Source: Patescibacteria group bacterium UBA2023 (lineage in GTDB: Bacteria; Patescibacteriota; Gracilibacteria; BD1-5; UBA2023). From it: DNA of 32,673 nt. The stretch covers positions 1 to 32,673 of the forward strand of contig DDBV01000027.1 of the NCBI GenBank assembly GCA_002335145.1, read 5' to 3'. The translations under genes and the position numbers were made by a program. Within the stretch, counting starts at the first letter, position 1. Every line of letters begins with the position of its first letter. Below are positions 1-9,452 of the stretch, piece by piece. The notes below the pieces were generated by a model. That model saw only the letters and a list, made by a program, of their open reading frames with translations, was not told the origin of the DNA and did no database searches.

Positions 1-704
1 CCACCAGTCGCTCCACCACCAGTCTTGTCGAAGAGGAGTTCGCACTCGTTCTTGATCTTAATCTCCGCCATTTGTTCGGCGAATTTGCTCGATCCGAGCT
101 CCGAATTCCCCATGATCGTGTCATAGGGCAGATTCAAAACGCTCGCCGTGAGGATATTGGAAATCGAGAGTGTGGCACTGACAATAAACCACGAGAGCGG
201 GACCATGATGATGCCGCCGACGAATTTCGGGAGTGCGGTCTTGATTTGGTAGGTCTGATTTCCGAAGATATTGAGCACCGCGATCACGAGGAGCGCGATG
301 GCAAAGACGATATAGACGATATTCGAGACCAATATCCACAGCTTGTGGAGGATCGGGCGCATATTGAAGACGTCTCCGTATGTCCAGTCCGGCGAGAGGA
401 GCCAACTCGCAAGCATGAGGATCGGATTGAGCATCATGAATGCAAACTTCACAATATCATTCGCCACGTCTGTCGCGACTGCGGCAGGGGGTTGCTGCGT
501 GGCGGGTGTAGGGGTTGGAGTGGCTCCAGGAGCTGCTGCGGGAGCTGCTGCGGGAGCTGCCTGGGCACGAACTTCCTGGGACAAACCAACATCTCCGCCA
601 TCGGAGAGCGACACGAGTGCCGGTGAGAGCGCGCCTGCTACGAGCGCGGCCACGAGCAGACGTGCGGTCGGGCGGAGGAATGATTGGAGAAAAGGGGTTC
701 GCAT
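1..704 (-). CDS. VirB6/TrbL-like polytopic membrane protein (partial, 3' end outside window)
   Basis: This frame is open from an ATG at 704 to the window edge (234 codons) with no stop and no UGA. The N-terminus has a basic start and a hydrophobic segment (about residues 14-30) like a signal peptide, then an Ala/Pro/Thr-rich linker (about 48-75). Several membrane segments follow (about 83-100, 120-145 and 155-190), with a loop between them starting LLSPDWTYGDVF. An N-terminal secretion signal, low-complexity linker and repeated hydrophobic helices resemble the VirB6/TrbL channel proteins of type IV secretion systems. That assignment comes from overall architecture rather than a signature motif. 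The next gene upstream on the same strand is another membrane-anchored protein, so the two may belong to one envelope locus. The start is preceded by a C/T-rich tract and no Shine-Dalgarno. Confident as a gene, weak on function. Confidence 0.7.
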   Translation of the reverse strand, partial: MRTPFLQSFLRPTARLLVAALVAGALSPALVSLSDGGDVGLSQEVRAQAAPAAAPAAAPGATPTPTPATQQPPAAVATDVANDIVKFAFMMLNPILMLASWLLSPDWTYGDVFNMRPILHKLWILVSNIVYIVFAIALLVIAVLNIFGNQTYQIKTALPKFVGGIIMVPLSWFIVSATLSISNILTASVLNLPYDTIMGNSELGSSKFAEQMAEIKIKNECELLFDKTGGGATG

Positions 705-754
705 GGGGCGAAAAAAGGGATTTCATCCATTTCATCATATTTTTGCATATTCCG

Positions 755-786
755 CAAAAAACGCCCCGATTTTCCGGAGCGTTTCC
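755..786 (-). terminator. Rho-independent terminator of the 803-1639 gene
   Basis: On the minus strand a 9-bp stem AACGCTCCG/CGGGGCGTT (one G-T pair) with a short A-rich loop is followed by TTTTTT. It lies directly after the TAA of the upstream minus-strand gene. Confidence 0.75.
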
Positions 787-802
787 ATCGAGTTTTTGGT
801 GC

Positions 803-1639
803 TTAACGATTCGCCTTGTAGTCGGCCTCGGATTCCACGAGCTTGAGCGACTGGAGGAGATTCGTTCCGGAGTCAGGGAAGACGATCGTCGCACGTTTTA
901 CGAGGGCCTCTTTGTTGTTGATGAGAGTATCGAGCAGAACTTTGTTGTAGTTGTTGAGAGTCGTATAGGTAGCGGCGAATTTCGACAGAAATACGAGGTA
1001 CGTCCGGGCGTAGGTATTGCGTTCGCGCTCGGCGAGGTATTCCTGGATAATTTCTTCGGTCCGATCGTAGTCGAGATTGCCGTACGCCGTGGAGAGCTGG
1101 GTCTTGAGTGCTTCGATTTTCGCATCCGAGCTCGACACGGTCGCCGCGAGCTCGCTCGCTTGGCTCGCGATGAGATTTTGGGTCGTTACGGTGTCGGTAT
1201 AGCGGGTCTCGAGTTGATCAATAAAACTTGAGAGCATCGACTCCCGGTCGTACGATCGGTCGAGGAGCGCGGGAATATCGGTCTTGAGCACGTTGTAGTA
1301 TGCCTGAATCGCGACCATATTGGCAGCGACCATCTTTTCTTTTCCGGCACTCGTATCGGCCAAGAGTCGTCCGAGCGTTGAGGCACTCGGTGCGAGCGTC
1401 ACGGGAGTCGAGGCGCGTTCCGTGGTGTTGGTGCCGATATTCATAGAGAGCGCGATACCGGTTGTACCGAGTGTTTTGCTTCCGGCTCGCGCGAAGAGCT
1501 CATCATTGGTCTGTGCGTAGGTGGCCGCTCCAGTCACAGAAGAGACATAGAGGACCGCGAGGTTGATGAGAAAAGACAGAAGCAGCGACAAGAGGAGGAT
1601 CTTGCGGATGAAATCTTTTATTTCAGGTTTTAGCGACAT
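803..1639 (-). CDS. Membrane-anchored coiled-coil protein of unknown function
   Basis: A 278-residue protein ending in TAA with no in-frame UGA. Residues 1-12 are charged and residues 13-38 form one strongly hydrophobic segment, consistent with an N-terminal anchor. The rest is hydrophilic, Ala/Thr/Leu-rich and mostly helical, with heptad-like stretches (about 130-210) suggesting a coiled coil facing the cell exterior or periplasm. I do not recognise a family. A TATACT element sits only two bases before the ATG, which would suit a nearly leaderless message, but I find no good -35. The terminator at 755-786 closes the unit, so the T4SS-like gene downstream probably has its own promoter. Confidence 0.8.
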   Translation of the reverse strand: MSLKPEIKDFIRKILLLSLLLSFLINLAVLYVSSVTGAATYAQTNDELFARAGSKTLGTTGIALSMNIGTNTTERASTPVTLAPSASTLGRLLADTSAGKEKMVAANMVAIQAYYNVLKTDIPALLDRSYDRESMLSSFIDQLETRYTDTVTTQNLIASQASELAATVSSSDAKIEALKTQLSTAYGNLDYDRTEEIIQEYLAERERNTYARTYLVFLSKFAATYTTLNNYNKVLLDTLINNKEALVKRATIVFPDSGTNLLQSLKLVESEADYKANR

Positions 1640-1707
1640 GGAGTATACTTGCGGCTAAGTCGGGTGTCTCCAGGATTGTACCAAATGTTTCTGGTTTTTT
1701 CAAAAAT

Positions 1708-3981
1708 ATGCGAACAGGTTTCAAACGTCTCATCTTCGCGACGGTCATGTCCATCGCTTTTTTCGTACTTGCCGCGAGCACATCGATCGAGCGTACCTAC
1801 ACCTACGATACTACTGATTCCACTCGTACTCTGTCATGGTCCGGGAGTGAGGATGGGGGATATTCAGCACGTGTCTCGGTCGAGATTCCTGATTCGCGCG
1901 ATAGTTTTTTCGTCTCCGTCCCAAAGACGTTCGATATAGTGACCGGAGAAGAGCTGCACGCGGTTTTCCATGGAGCCGGACAAGACTACGAGGCAGCACT
2001 CGATACCGATGGAGACGAACGAATGCTCTCCGAGCGACGATATTTTCTCGCGCCGTATTGGGGAAAGACTGCCGAGAGTCTCTCGATAGAGTTTCATGCA
2101 GACCTCTCGGCGGAAGGCCTCCCCTCAGAGTTCGATATCGTTATGCTCGATAGCCGGTCGTTCCGATACGATGTCCGCTTCGGTCCGGATATTCTTACGG
2201 CCCGTGCCGATGATTTCTTCTCAAGAAACGGAATCGTCTCGCGGACTGAGTGGGGCGCGGATGAAGAACTCCGCTATGAGGACAGCGAGGTCTGGAAGCG
2301 CATCGCCGAACGTAATGCCGGATACGTGCCGACCGCAGCGGACAAGAAAGCGAGCGAACGCCGGAAAGCTATCGACGACTACCTTGCCAAGGAATTTTCC
2401 GCCGATTACTCGCTCGCGAGCATCGACCGGACAGAGTGAGGGCGTCCACTCGTTTGGCCGATCCAGAAAACACAGTACGTGAAAATGATCACAGTCCATC
2501 ATACGGCCGATAGTAATACATCGGATCGCGAGGATGCCGAGATCGTACGCTCGACCTACTACTACCACGCGGTCGTGCGCGGCTGGGGAGACATCGGCTA
2601 CAATTACATTATCGGACAGCGGGGCAAGATCTACGAGGGGCGTGCCGGCGGTGACTACTCCGTGGCGGCCCATGCGGTGTGGAACAATCGCTCAAGCGTT
2701 GGTGTTTCGATGATCGGGAACTTTGAAGAATTCAACGTGAATGCCGGTCAACTCGCAGGTCTCAAGTCGATTGTCCGCGCGCTCGCCGGACATTACGGCA
2801 TCGATCTTTCCGCTTCCATGAGCACGCACAAGGAGTGTCTCTCCGGGCAGGACTGCCTCATGCATGACTATACCAGCACTCGGCTCACGGGACATCGCGA
2901 CATCGGCTACACTACCTGTCCAGGAAAAGACCTCTATAAGTACGTTGAACAGATGCGTAGCGAGATTGATTTCTCGAGTGGGTTCACGCTCGTGAGCAAT
3001 CCCGACATCCGCGAAGTGGCGGTTGCATCCTCCTCGTCTCCTGTCGCGAGCCAGACTCCCACCCCAACAAAGCCACTTGCCGCTACGAATGTTGGTCCGG
3101 ACATCCGACTCAAACTCTCTTATCCAAAGGATGATATTCTCCTCTCGGCATACATGCCGGACGAGGCACTCGTTGTATCGTATGGCAAGAAATCCGGTAA
3201 ACTCCCCAAGGGGCGGACGTACTCCATTACGGTCTCCAAATGACAGCTCGTTATGCGTGTTGGCAAGAAACTTGTTCGGATTCCTGAGGGACTCCGGTTC
3301 TCCGCGAGCGTCGTACGGATCGACTCGTGGTCGCGAGTGCCGGCATGGGATACATCCGGCACCTATAATGATAATCTTTTCCGCGGGACGGTAGAATTGC
3401 GAATGGAGAATGGAAAGCTCCTCGTGATCAATGAACTCTCGATGGAGGATATGCTCTACGGTCTTGCGGAAATTTCCAATGACGTGCCCGTCGAGAAAGC
3501 CAAGGCGATCATCGTTTCGGCCCGATCGTATGCGAACTACTATACCGATCCAGATCACCGCAAGTTCAAGAACGGCGAACCCTACGATGGGTCTGATGAT
3601 CCAAATGTTTTCCAGAAGTATCTCGGATACGGATTCGAGTCCCGCAGTCCGAAGATCCGCGAATATGTGAACGCGACTCGTGGAGAGGTGGTCACGTACC
3701 AGGGCGAGCCGATCAAGACGTGGTATTTTACGCAGTCCGATGGCCGTACCCGAAGCGAGCGTGAGTGGTGTCTAGCGAATGGTGGAAGTGATGCGGCATG
3801 CGTGGACACGCCGTATCTCCAGAGCGTGCCGGATCCTGGATCCGAGGGTAAGACTCGTCTCGGTCACGGAGTCGGCATGAGCGGTGCGGGGGCTACCTAC
3901 TTCGCGGTCGAGAAGGGGTGGGACTACGAGTCTATCCTCAAATACTTCTATACCGGTGTGGAGGTGGAGAAGATTTATTAG
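1708..3981 (+). CDS. Exported peptidoglycan hydrolase: PGRP/amidase_2 domain fused to SpoIID-like domain
   Basis: One 757-residue protein that reads through UGA at codons 244 (2437-2439) and 512 (3241-3243). Residues 1-25 form a signal peptide. A beta-rich N-terminal region follows. The PGRP/N-acetylmuramoyl-L-alanine amidase domain carries RTEWGA (about 180), ITVHHTA (zinc His 264), the GWGDIGYNYIIG stretch and TGHRDIGYTTCPG (His 396, Cys 404), so all three zinc ligands are present. The C-terminal domain (about 530-757) has the SpoIID pattern: a VINELSMEDMLYG start, an AKAIIVSARSYA helix, and HGVGMSGAGATYFA near the end. The amidase would cut stem peptides and the SpoIID part may cut glycan strands, outside the membrane. 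In a likely epibiont it could remodel its own wall or attack a partner's wall; that is inference. With the standard code it would look like three separate genes. It ends in TAG, followed by a hairpin. Confidence 0.9.
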
Positions 3982-3990
3982 TTGTTGAAC

Positions 3991-4016
3991 ATCTCCGGCT
4001 CCGGAGATTGGTTATT
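3991..4016 (+). terminator. Hairpin after the amidase-SpoIID gene
   Basis: Perfect 8-bp stem ATCTCCGG/CCGGAGAT with a 2-nt centre, followed by TGGTTATTTT. The T-tract is imperfect, so terminator function is likely but not certain. Confidence 0.55.
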
Positions 4017-4029
4017 TTCGGAGAATTTG

Positions 4030-4059
4030 TTGACAAACATTGGAATGAAAATATATAAC
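4030..4059 (+). promoter_or_regulatory. Sigma70-like promoter of the NlpC-like gene
   Basis: Consensus -35 TTGACA (4030-4035) and overlapping -10 candidates in TATATAAC (4052-4059) with 16-18 nt spacing. The start codon at 4095 is about 30 nt past the expected transcription start. Confidence 0.7.
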
Positions 4060-4094
4060 ATACTACAAAACCGTATTGTCTTGGATTTTTCCAC

Positions 4095-4907
4095 ATGTCC
4101 GCACGAACCTTCATGACATCTCACGGTCTTCATGTTCAGGGGACTCGCCGTGCGATAGAGCTGTCCGATGGTCGGGGCGTAGTTCTGCGTCTGTGCGAGA
4201 GTTTTGCTGCGTGTGCTTTGGATCAACTTCGAATAGAAGACCAAGTCAATGCGCTTGCGATTTATTGGATCGAGCGAGTATCGTCCGGACGCGAACTGAG
4301 CCCAGCCATTGCCGATGAGTTGGCGGCACTGCTTCGCGATCGTATCTTGCCAACATTCTGCCGCAGGTCCGATTGGTCTGAGCCATCGGGTTCATCGACC
4401 GACTCGTGCGGAGATCAGGCAAATACGCTTCTCGAAATTCTCGATAACGGATACTATAGCTCCCCTTTGGCTCGGGATCTTGCAACCATTGACCACTGTC
4501 TCCGGCTTATGGTGTCTCGCAGGGTGTCCGGCCATGCAATGAATTGTGCCGGATTCATTACCCGTATGCTCTTGGGTGAATCCTGCAATATGTCGGTATT
4601 GGATCTCCGAGAGAATTTGTTCCGCAGGGGGTTTTTGGAATTCGAATCGTTTCAGGAGGCATGCGAAACAGCGCGGTCGCCTTTGGTTGTTGGTATGGAG
4701 GTATCAGAGAGTCCCAATGCGTTTCATCACTGCTTTCTCGCGTTCGTATCGGAACGGGATCCATGCATCCCCATTATGCTCGATGTCGACTGATACGCTG
4801 GCGCGTTCTCTGCAAGGTCCGGTATTCCCGAGCCTTCGCAAGGACTATGCCAAGTATTTCTCGTGCCCACTGCCAGTATCGCCCCTGAGATAGCGGCAAG
4901 ACTGTAG
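4095..4907 (+). CDS. Putative NlpC/P60-like or papain-like hydrolase
   Basis: A 270-residue protein ending in TAG that reads through one UGA (codon 233, 4791-4793). The second half contains NCAGF (Cys 151), like the DCSGF nucleophile motif of NlpC/P60 peptidases. This is followed by a FHHCFLAF segment (His 211/212) and an LDVDG segment just before the UGA, which together could form a Cys-His-acid triad. The N-terminal half is helical and not recognised. No signal peptide is visible, so if it is a hydrolase it may act in the cytoplasm or be exported in another way. A transglutaminase/cysteine-protease relative is equally possible. It has its own promoter and lies tail-to-tail with the Bax-inhibitor gene, with 29 bp between the stops. 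Confidence 0.75.
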
Positions 4908-4936
4908 CCGTTTCTGTTGTTTGGTTGTGTGTGGAA

Positions 4937-5656
4937 TTATTTGTCTCGCAATTTTGAGAGGAGCCGAAGAATCTCAAGGTAGAGCCAGATGAGTGTCACG
5001 AGGAGTCCGAAGCTCGCATACCATTCCATGTATTTCGGTGCACCAGCACTTGCGCCCGCTTCGATCTGGTCGAAATCGAGAATGAGATTGAACGCGGCGA
5101 TCCCTACGACGAAGACACTGAATCCGATCCCGATTGCTCCGCTCTCGTGGATGTAGGGGACCGAATACCAGCCCGATAGACCTCAAATAAAACTCACGAG
5201 ATAGATGATAGCGATCGCGCCGGTCGCGATGACGATACCGCGCTTCAGTCGTTCGGTCGCAACAATGACCTGTGCACGGTAGAGCCAGAGCATCATGATC
5301 AGAGTTGCGAAGGTAAGCGATACCGCCTGGATCGCAATCCCCGGATACTCCGCCTCCGCGTATGCGGAGATGACGCCAATGGCGAGTCCTTCAAGCACGG
5401 CATAGAGGAAAGCGAGATACGGGGCGGTTCGAGGCACGAAAATGATGACCATTGCTACAACGAAGGCGGCAACCACCGCCGGGATGACGAATGGCAAGAA
5501 GACCGTCGCGTAGCTCCAGACGAGGATCGCTGAGGCGATGACAATGCCGGTGAGGATCGCGGATTTCGCGATCGTTCCATTCACTGTCATAGTGGCGGAG
5601 ACGCCGGGAGTCGCGCTTTTTTCGAATGTCTCGGCAGAGAGGATGGGGCTCGACAT
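4937..5656 (-). CDS. Bax inhibitor-1/YccA-family membrane protein
   Basis: A 239-residue protein ending in TAA with one in-frame UGA at codon 158 (5183-5185). Without the UGA the last third of the protein would be lost. A short polar N-terminus is followed by about seven hydrophobic helices. The region beginning PRTAPYLAFLYAVLEGLAIG, the later GGLSGW turn and the C-terminal YMEWYASFGLLVTLIWLYLE helix are typical of the YccA/BI-1 family of inner-membrane proteins (roles in FtsH-linked quality control or Ca2+ leak in relatives). The region after the UGA supplies the last two helices and a basic tail (RLLSKLRDK). A strong promoter lies at 5698-5726. Confidence 0.88.
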
Positions 5657-5697
5657 AGTGTTTGAAGGATCACAGACAAAGAAAGAAACCGCGCGTC

Positions 5698-5726
5698 ATT
5701 ATATCGCCCCCGATTGTATTTTGCAA
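5698..5726 (-). promoter_or_regulatory. Sigma70-like promoter of the Bax-inhibitor gene
   Basis: On the minus strand -35 TTGCAA (5721-5726), a 17-nt spacer and a perfect -10 TATAAT (5698-5703). The leader to the ATG at 5656 would be about 35 nt. Confidence 0.8.
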
Positions 5727-5754
5727 TAGGGGCTATTTTGCTCGGTCTCGATTC

Positions 5755-6909
5755 CTACGACTCTGCGATTTTCCGGATCGCGCCGATAGTCTCACCATCG
5801 CCACGGCGAGCGATGCCACCGTCCTGATTTACCTGCAAGATCGATTGCAGATTCTTCCGCACTGATAGATCGAGAGCGTACCACTGTTTGCGAGCTGCGG
5901 CGGAGACGTTTCCGGATTCCATTTCGAATCGTGCCAGGATGTTCTTCGCCTCCTCTGGAGTAATTTGCCCATCGTTTACCGCATCGCTCACAGTTCTTGC
6001 AAATCTCTTTCCGGAATGAGCCTCCGATGACTGCTCTGGGCTTTTCGGCTGGTTCGAAGGTGCGGATTGTTTGCCGGATGGTAGGGGCTTGGCGGTATCT
6101 CTCTGTGTCTTTGCTCGCTCGGCGAGTCCTGGTCCGCCGATTCCGGACGGAGCTACAAATAACGTATCCGCGAGGGTGGCCTGGTCTGGAAAGGGACGTG
6201 CCTGACGCATTCTCTCGTTGTGTTGCTCGACTCATTTTCGTCCGAGTTTCTTCTGTGCAACGGCATTTAGTGGCATTCGGTAGCCACTCGTTTCGTGGAT
6301 CGATACGGTAATAGGCGACTCGCGTCAACGCCTGTCATCTCGCTCATTCGGATCCAGATTGGCATCAGCGCGGTAGTAGCTACCGTTTTCCACGCGTTTT
6401 ACCCGCCCGTCCGTATGCACGGTAGCCCAGACATACGCGATGCTCGTATCTCCATCTGTACCTTGTCCGGAGATGCGGTCCGCCCGTCCGAGCCGAATCG
6501 ACCACGATGATGCGTCCTTGCCCCAGTGAGTCTGCCGGTAGAGTCGGAAGATTGCCCGGAGTTCCTTGTCGGACATATCGGCCGAAATACCGAGCACTCT
6601 CTCGGGATCGATTACCCAGTTCTCTTGGTCGGGATCACGCAGGATAATTTCCGGCTGTGAAACACCCACCGTTCGGGGTCGAGCATCCGGCGACTGGGTG
6701 AGTTCGAGCGGGAGAGCGTGGGGGATTGTTGTCATCGGCTGGCTTGGGAGCGGCGGTATGAGCCGTGGGATTGGGCGTCCGGCAGCCCGCTCCATCATGC
6801 GGTGCAGGTCGATCGGTTCCCCGGCTCGCGGGATTTCCGGCGGCTGCCAGGATCCTGCAGACTCGGCTCTCCGGTAGACGGGGCGGAGAAGGTATCGGTA
6901 CGTTTTCAT
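5755..6909 (-). CDS. Unknown protein with a degenerate J-domain-like segment
   Basis: A 384-residue protein ending in TAG that reads through UGA at 6325-6327 and 6232-6234. The frame stays open upstream to 7614, but that part overlaps the methyltransferase on the other strand. I chose the ATG at 6909 because it lies 30 nt after an excellent promoter and starts a natural N-terminus (MKTYRYLLRPVYRRAE). The first 130 residues are Pro/Arg-rich. A central segment (VLGISADMSDKELRAIFRLY, then HWGKDASSW) has the rhythm of a J domain but no HPD motif, so Hsp70 stimulation is doubtful. After a variable linker the C-terminus is helical, with an EF-hand-like DAVNDGQITPEEAKNIL stretch. No membrane segments. 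Function unknown. Confidence 0.78.
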
Positions 6910-6938
6910 GGCAAGAGAGATAGAGAAATTTGAGAGTG

Positions 6939-6968
6939 ATTGTATCATGTATAGTTGTTTCCTGTCAA
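6939..6968 (-). promoter_or_regulatory. Sigma70-like promoter of the J-like gene
   Basis: Minus-strand consensus -35 TTGACA (6963-6968), 18-nt spacer, -10 TACAAT (6939-6944). It fixes the start at 6909 rather than at the upstream in-frame ATGs. Confidence 0.8.
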
Positions 6969-7026
6969 AACCGTGGCTCGACTTTTCGATCTTTTCGGAT
7001 ACCGTAGATGCTAATAATATCATTCT

Positions 7027-7593
7027 ATGGAATTTTTCCTCGTTCTCCTCGCTCTCGTCATTATTGGTCCATACGTCCTCGCGGGATTTTCTCTCGCGCC
7101 ATGGGTGCCAACGCCTGCTCGCGATCTCGATCGGATCGTCCGGATTGTCGGAGCGCGACGTCGTGCCGGCGAGTTTATTGAGATTGGTTCCGGGGACGGA
7201 CGTGTTCTCTTTGCGGTAGCGCGGGCCTATCCGGACATGCCATGTCGGGGAATCGAGTATTATTTCCCAGTATGGCTTTACAGTCGTGTGCGTCTCATGT
7301 TTGCAGACGTACCGAACGCTCGGGTCGAATGGGGAGATTTCTATCGCCGCGATATTTCCGAAGCCGGGACATTGTTTTGTTTCGGGCATCCCGACACTTT
7401 GCGGGAGAAATTTCGCCATAAACTCTCGGAGTGTCGACCGGGCACGGTTCTTATTTCCCACGCGTTCGAAGTGGAGGGATGGGAGCCGATCGATGTTGAC
7501 TGTATGACGAAGTCTCTCTCGATACGGATCTATGAGCTGCCTGGTATGAGCGATACGTGTCGTGATTTGAAGCTCGAGCCGAAATCGGTATAA
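7027..7593 (+). CDS. Membrane-anchored SAM-dependent methyltransferase (FAM173/ATPSc-KMT-like)
   Basis: A 188-residue protein ending in TAA, without UGA. Residues 1-24 form a membrane helix. A VPTPARDLDRIV segment precedes motif I EIGSGDGRV (about 57-65) and an acidic GIEYYFPVWLYSRVRL segment. This order (membrane anchor, VPTP, glycine-rich SAM loop, E plus YSR) matches the FAM173 family, whose characterised members methylate the ATP synthase c-subunit lysine. The substrate here is not shown by the sequence. The protein is short for the family but complete. The promoter of nrdR lies in its 3' end. Confidence 0.8.
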   Translation: MEFFLVLLALVIIGPYVLAGFSLAPWVPTPARDLDRIVRIVGARRRAGEFIEIGSGDGRVLFAVARAYPDMPCRGIEYYFPVWLYSRVRLMFADVPNARVEWGDFYRRDISEAGTLFCFGHPDTLREKFRHKLSECRPGTVLISHAFEVEGWEPIDVDCMTKSLSIRIYELPGMSDTCRDLKLEPKSV

Positions 7594-7594
7594 T
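7567..7594 (+). promoter_or_regulatory. Sigma70-like promoter of nrdR
   Basis: -35 TTGAAG (7567-7572), 16-nt spacer and perfect -10 TATAAT (7589-7594), overlapping the stop codon of the methyltransferase gene. Start codon at 7620. Confidence 0.75.
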
Positions 7595-7619
7595 CCGGAT
7601 AATTCCTCACTCATCTTCC

Positions 7620-8066
7620 ATGCGCTGTGTGAAGTGCCGAAACCTCGATACCAAGGTCATTGACTCCCGTCTCGTGGAGGATGGTCGCTCTATCCGCCGG
7701 AGGCGCGAATGCGAAGCCTGTGGAGCGAGGTTCACCACGTTTGAGCGGGTCGAGTTTATTAGCTTCATGGTGACCAAGTCCGACGGACGCAAAGATGTCT
7801 ATGATCGGTCGAAGGTCCAGAGGAGTCTCATGAAGGCTTTCAACAAGCGTACCGTAGATCACGCCAAGATCGAGCAGGCGATCAACGAGCTTGAGAACGA
7901 ATGGGCGCAGAACAAGAAAGGCATTACCTCCAAGCGTATCGGCAAGGATATCCTCTCGAAGCTCCGGGACATCGATGAAGTGGCGTACATCCGCTACGCC
8001 TCGATCTATAATAATTTTGATTCCGCCGAGCGGTTCGCGGAGTTTATCCGTGAGGAGTTGGGATAA
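7620..8066 (+). CDS. nrdR: Transcriptional repressor NrdR
   Basis: A 148-residue protein of normal NrdR length. The zinc ribbon has CVKC at residues 3-6 and CEAC at 31-34, followed by RFTTFERVEF and an ATP-cone domain (about 48-138) including KSDGRKDVYDRSKVQRSL. NrdR senses nucleotides through the ATP cone and represses ribonucleotide reductase genes by binding NrdR boxes. No nrd gene or obvious NrdR box is in the window, so its targets lie elsewhere. No UGA codons; ends in TAA. The start follows a C/T-rich tract with no Shine-Dalgarno. Confidence 0.97.
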   Translation: MRCVKCRNLDTKVIDSRLVEDGRSIRRRRECEACGARFTTFERVEFISFMVTKSDGRKDVYDRSKVQRSLMKAFNKRTVDHAKIEQAINELENEWAQNKKGITSKRIGKDILSKLRDIDEVAYIRYASIYNNFDSAERFAEFIREELG

Positions 8067-8114
8067 GACATCCCCTTGATTTCCCCGCCGTATTCTCTAG
8101 TAAGAATTTTTCAA

Positions 8115-9365
8115 ATGCCCGTTTTTCGTGTTTATTCCGATCTCTCGTTTGAAGCTCGACGGCTCTGTCACGTCTCGTGGGCATATAAGGCGATTGAGAC
8201 ATATATCGGTACGTTCGTTTGAATTGCGCTCTATATGGATACTCGCGATATCGGCGTGGTTCTTGCATACGTAACGGCTACGATCGCGAGCGTGGCTCTT
8301 TCGTACTCTGGTGGTGCTTTTATCTTCGCGAAGTATGGTATGGGGTCGAGACACATTTTTTCGTTTTCCTTTCTGTTCTCGTTTCTTGCGTTCATTACTT
8401 TTGTTTCAGTGTCGGATCCGTGGATCAAGGCTGTCATATTCGGGACCGCTTATTGACTCTGTCACGGATTATTCTATCTCGGGTTTTTTCACAACATGCT
8501 CCGACATACGCGAGACCGCGAGCGCGATGCGTATACGACGGTACGTATGACAGGATCGCTCCTGCTCGATATTGTCATGCCGTTCTTCGCAGCATTCGGT
8601 TTTTTCGTTGCCGAGTTTGTCGGGTTCGCGGATCGTTCATTGGTTGCCGTTGTCTGGCTCGGTACACTTTCCTTTCTGTCTTTGTTGTTTGTCGTACGAT
8701 CATTTCGTGAATCGGACCCGCTTCCTATCCTGCGCGGGGAGGTGTTCCGGAGAATGCTCTGACATCCTCGCCTGCCAGTAGTTGCGCTATTCTTCTCAGT
8801 GCTCAGGATGGACATGGCCGTCTCTATGCTCTCGATTCCTGTACTTGGCATCATTGTCTTCGGTCGTCCGGTCGGACTCGGACTCGCACTCGGGGCCATT
8901 ACGATTGTGACTATCGTATTCATTCTATTGACGCACCGACATCGGGTTCCGGAACGTCGCGCTGTTTATTCACGGTGGGGATTCGCACTCGAGATTTTTG
9001 GACTCATATTCATCGGAAGTGCCATACTTGTACCAACATATGCCGTATGGTGCTATATCGCCGGAATGACCGTCATGCCATTTGCTAAAAATCTGTCCGG
9101 AATGACAACCGCTCTCTACGAATTGCGCATGGCCGAACTTTTGGGCATAGCGTCCGAGGCGGGCGATATGGAGCCGCAGGTATTTAGAAGCACCCTAATA
9201 GCCATAGGTCGTCTTGTTTTCGTCGGCATGCTCATTGCCGCGTATCTATCGTTTCCTACGAATCCTGCAGTATTTCTGCTCGCTGGATTTGTCTTCTGGG
9301 TTATTGCTTTGCTCGTGCAGATGATAGTCATTCGATCTCTTGATTCGGTCCGGACACTGTCATAG
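8115..9365 (+). CDS. MFS-like 12-helix permease
   Basis: A 416-residue protein ending in TAG that reads through UGA at 8220-8222, 8454-8456 and 8760-8762. The ATG at 8115 is in frame, and the segment before the first UGA (LCHVSWAYKAIETYIGTFV) supplies part of the first membrane region, so I prefer it to the ATG at 8235. About eleven or twelve hydrophobic helices are spaced along the protein, with a basic loop (HNMLRHTRDRERDAYTTVR) between helices 4 and 5 and another (THRHRVPERR) near the middle. This is the layout of a major facilitator transporter. No substrate motif is recognisable. All three UGA codons fall in or beside membrane helices or loops where Gly is easily placed. Confidence 0.75.
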
Positions 9366-9393
9366 TTGGTGAATATCACTTTTCCTCTTGAAT

Positions 9394-9421
9394 TTGGTGA
9401 AAAACGTATTCCCGCTATAAT
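9394..9421 (+). promoter_or_regulatory. Sigma70-like promoter of typA
   Basis: -35 TTGGTG (9394-9399), 16-nt spacer, perfect -10 TATAAT (9416-9421). Expected start of transcription about 25 nt before the ATG at 9453, which rules out the upstream in-frame start codons. Confidence 0.75.
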
Positions 9422-9452
9422 ACGCGCGAATTTTTTGATTACCCCGCATCTC

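Noticed and set aside
1708..3981. Three adjacent genes, or a pseudogene with two nonsense codons
   Set aside because: All three pieces are in one frame, separated only by UGA, and the same pattern occurs in fifteen genes. A recoded genome explains this better than many pseudogenes.
6910..7614. Longer N-terminus for the J-like protein
   Set aside because: The extension overlaps the methyltransferase gene and the promoter at 6939-6968 on the same strand.
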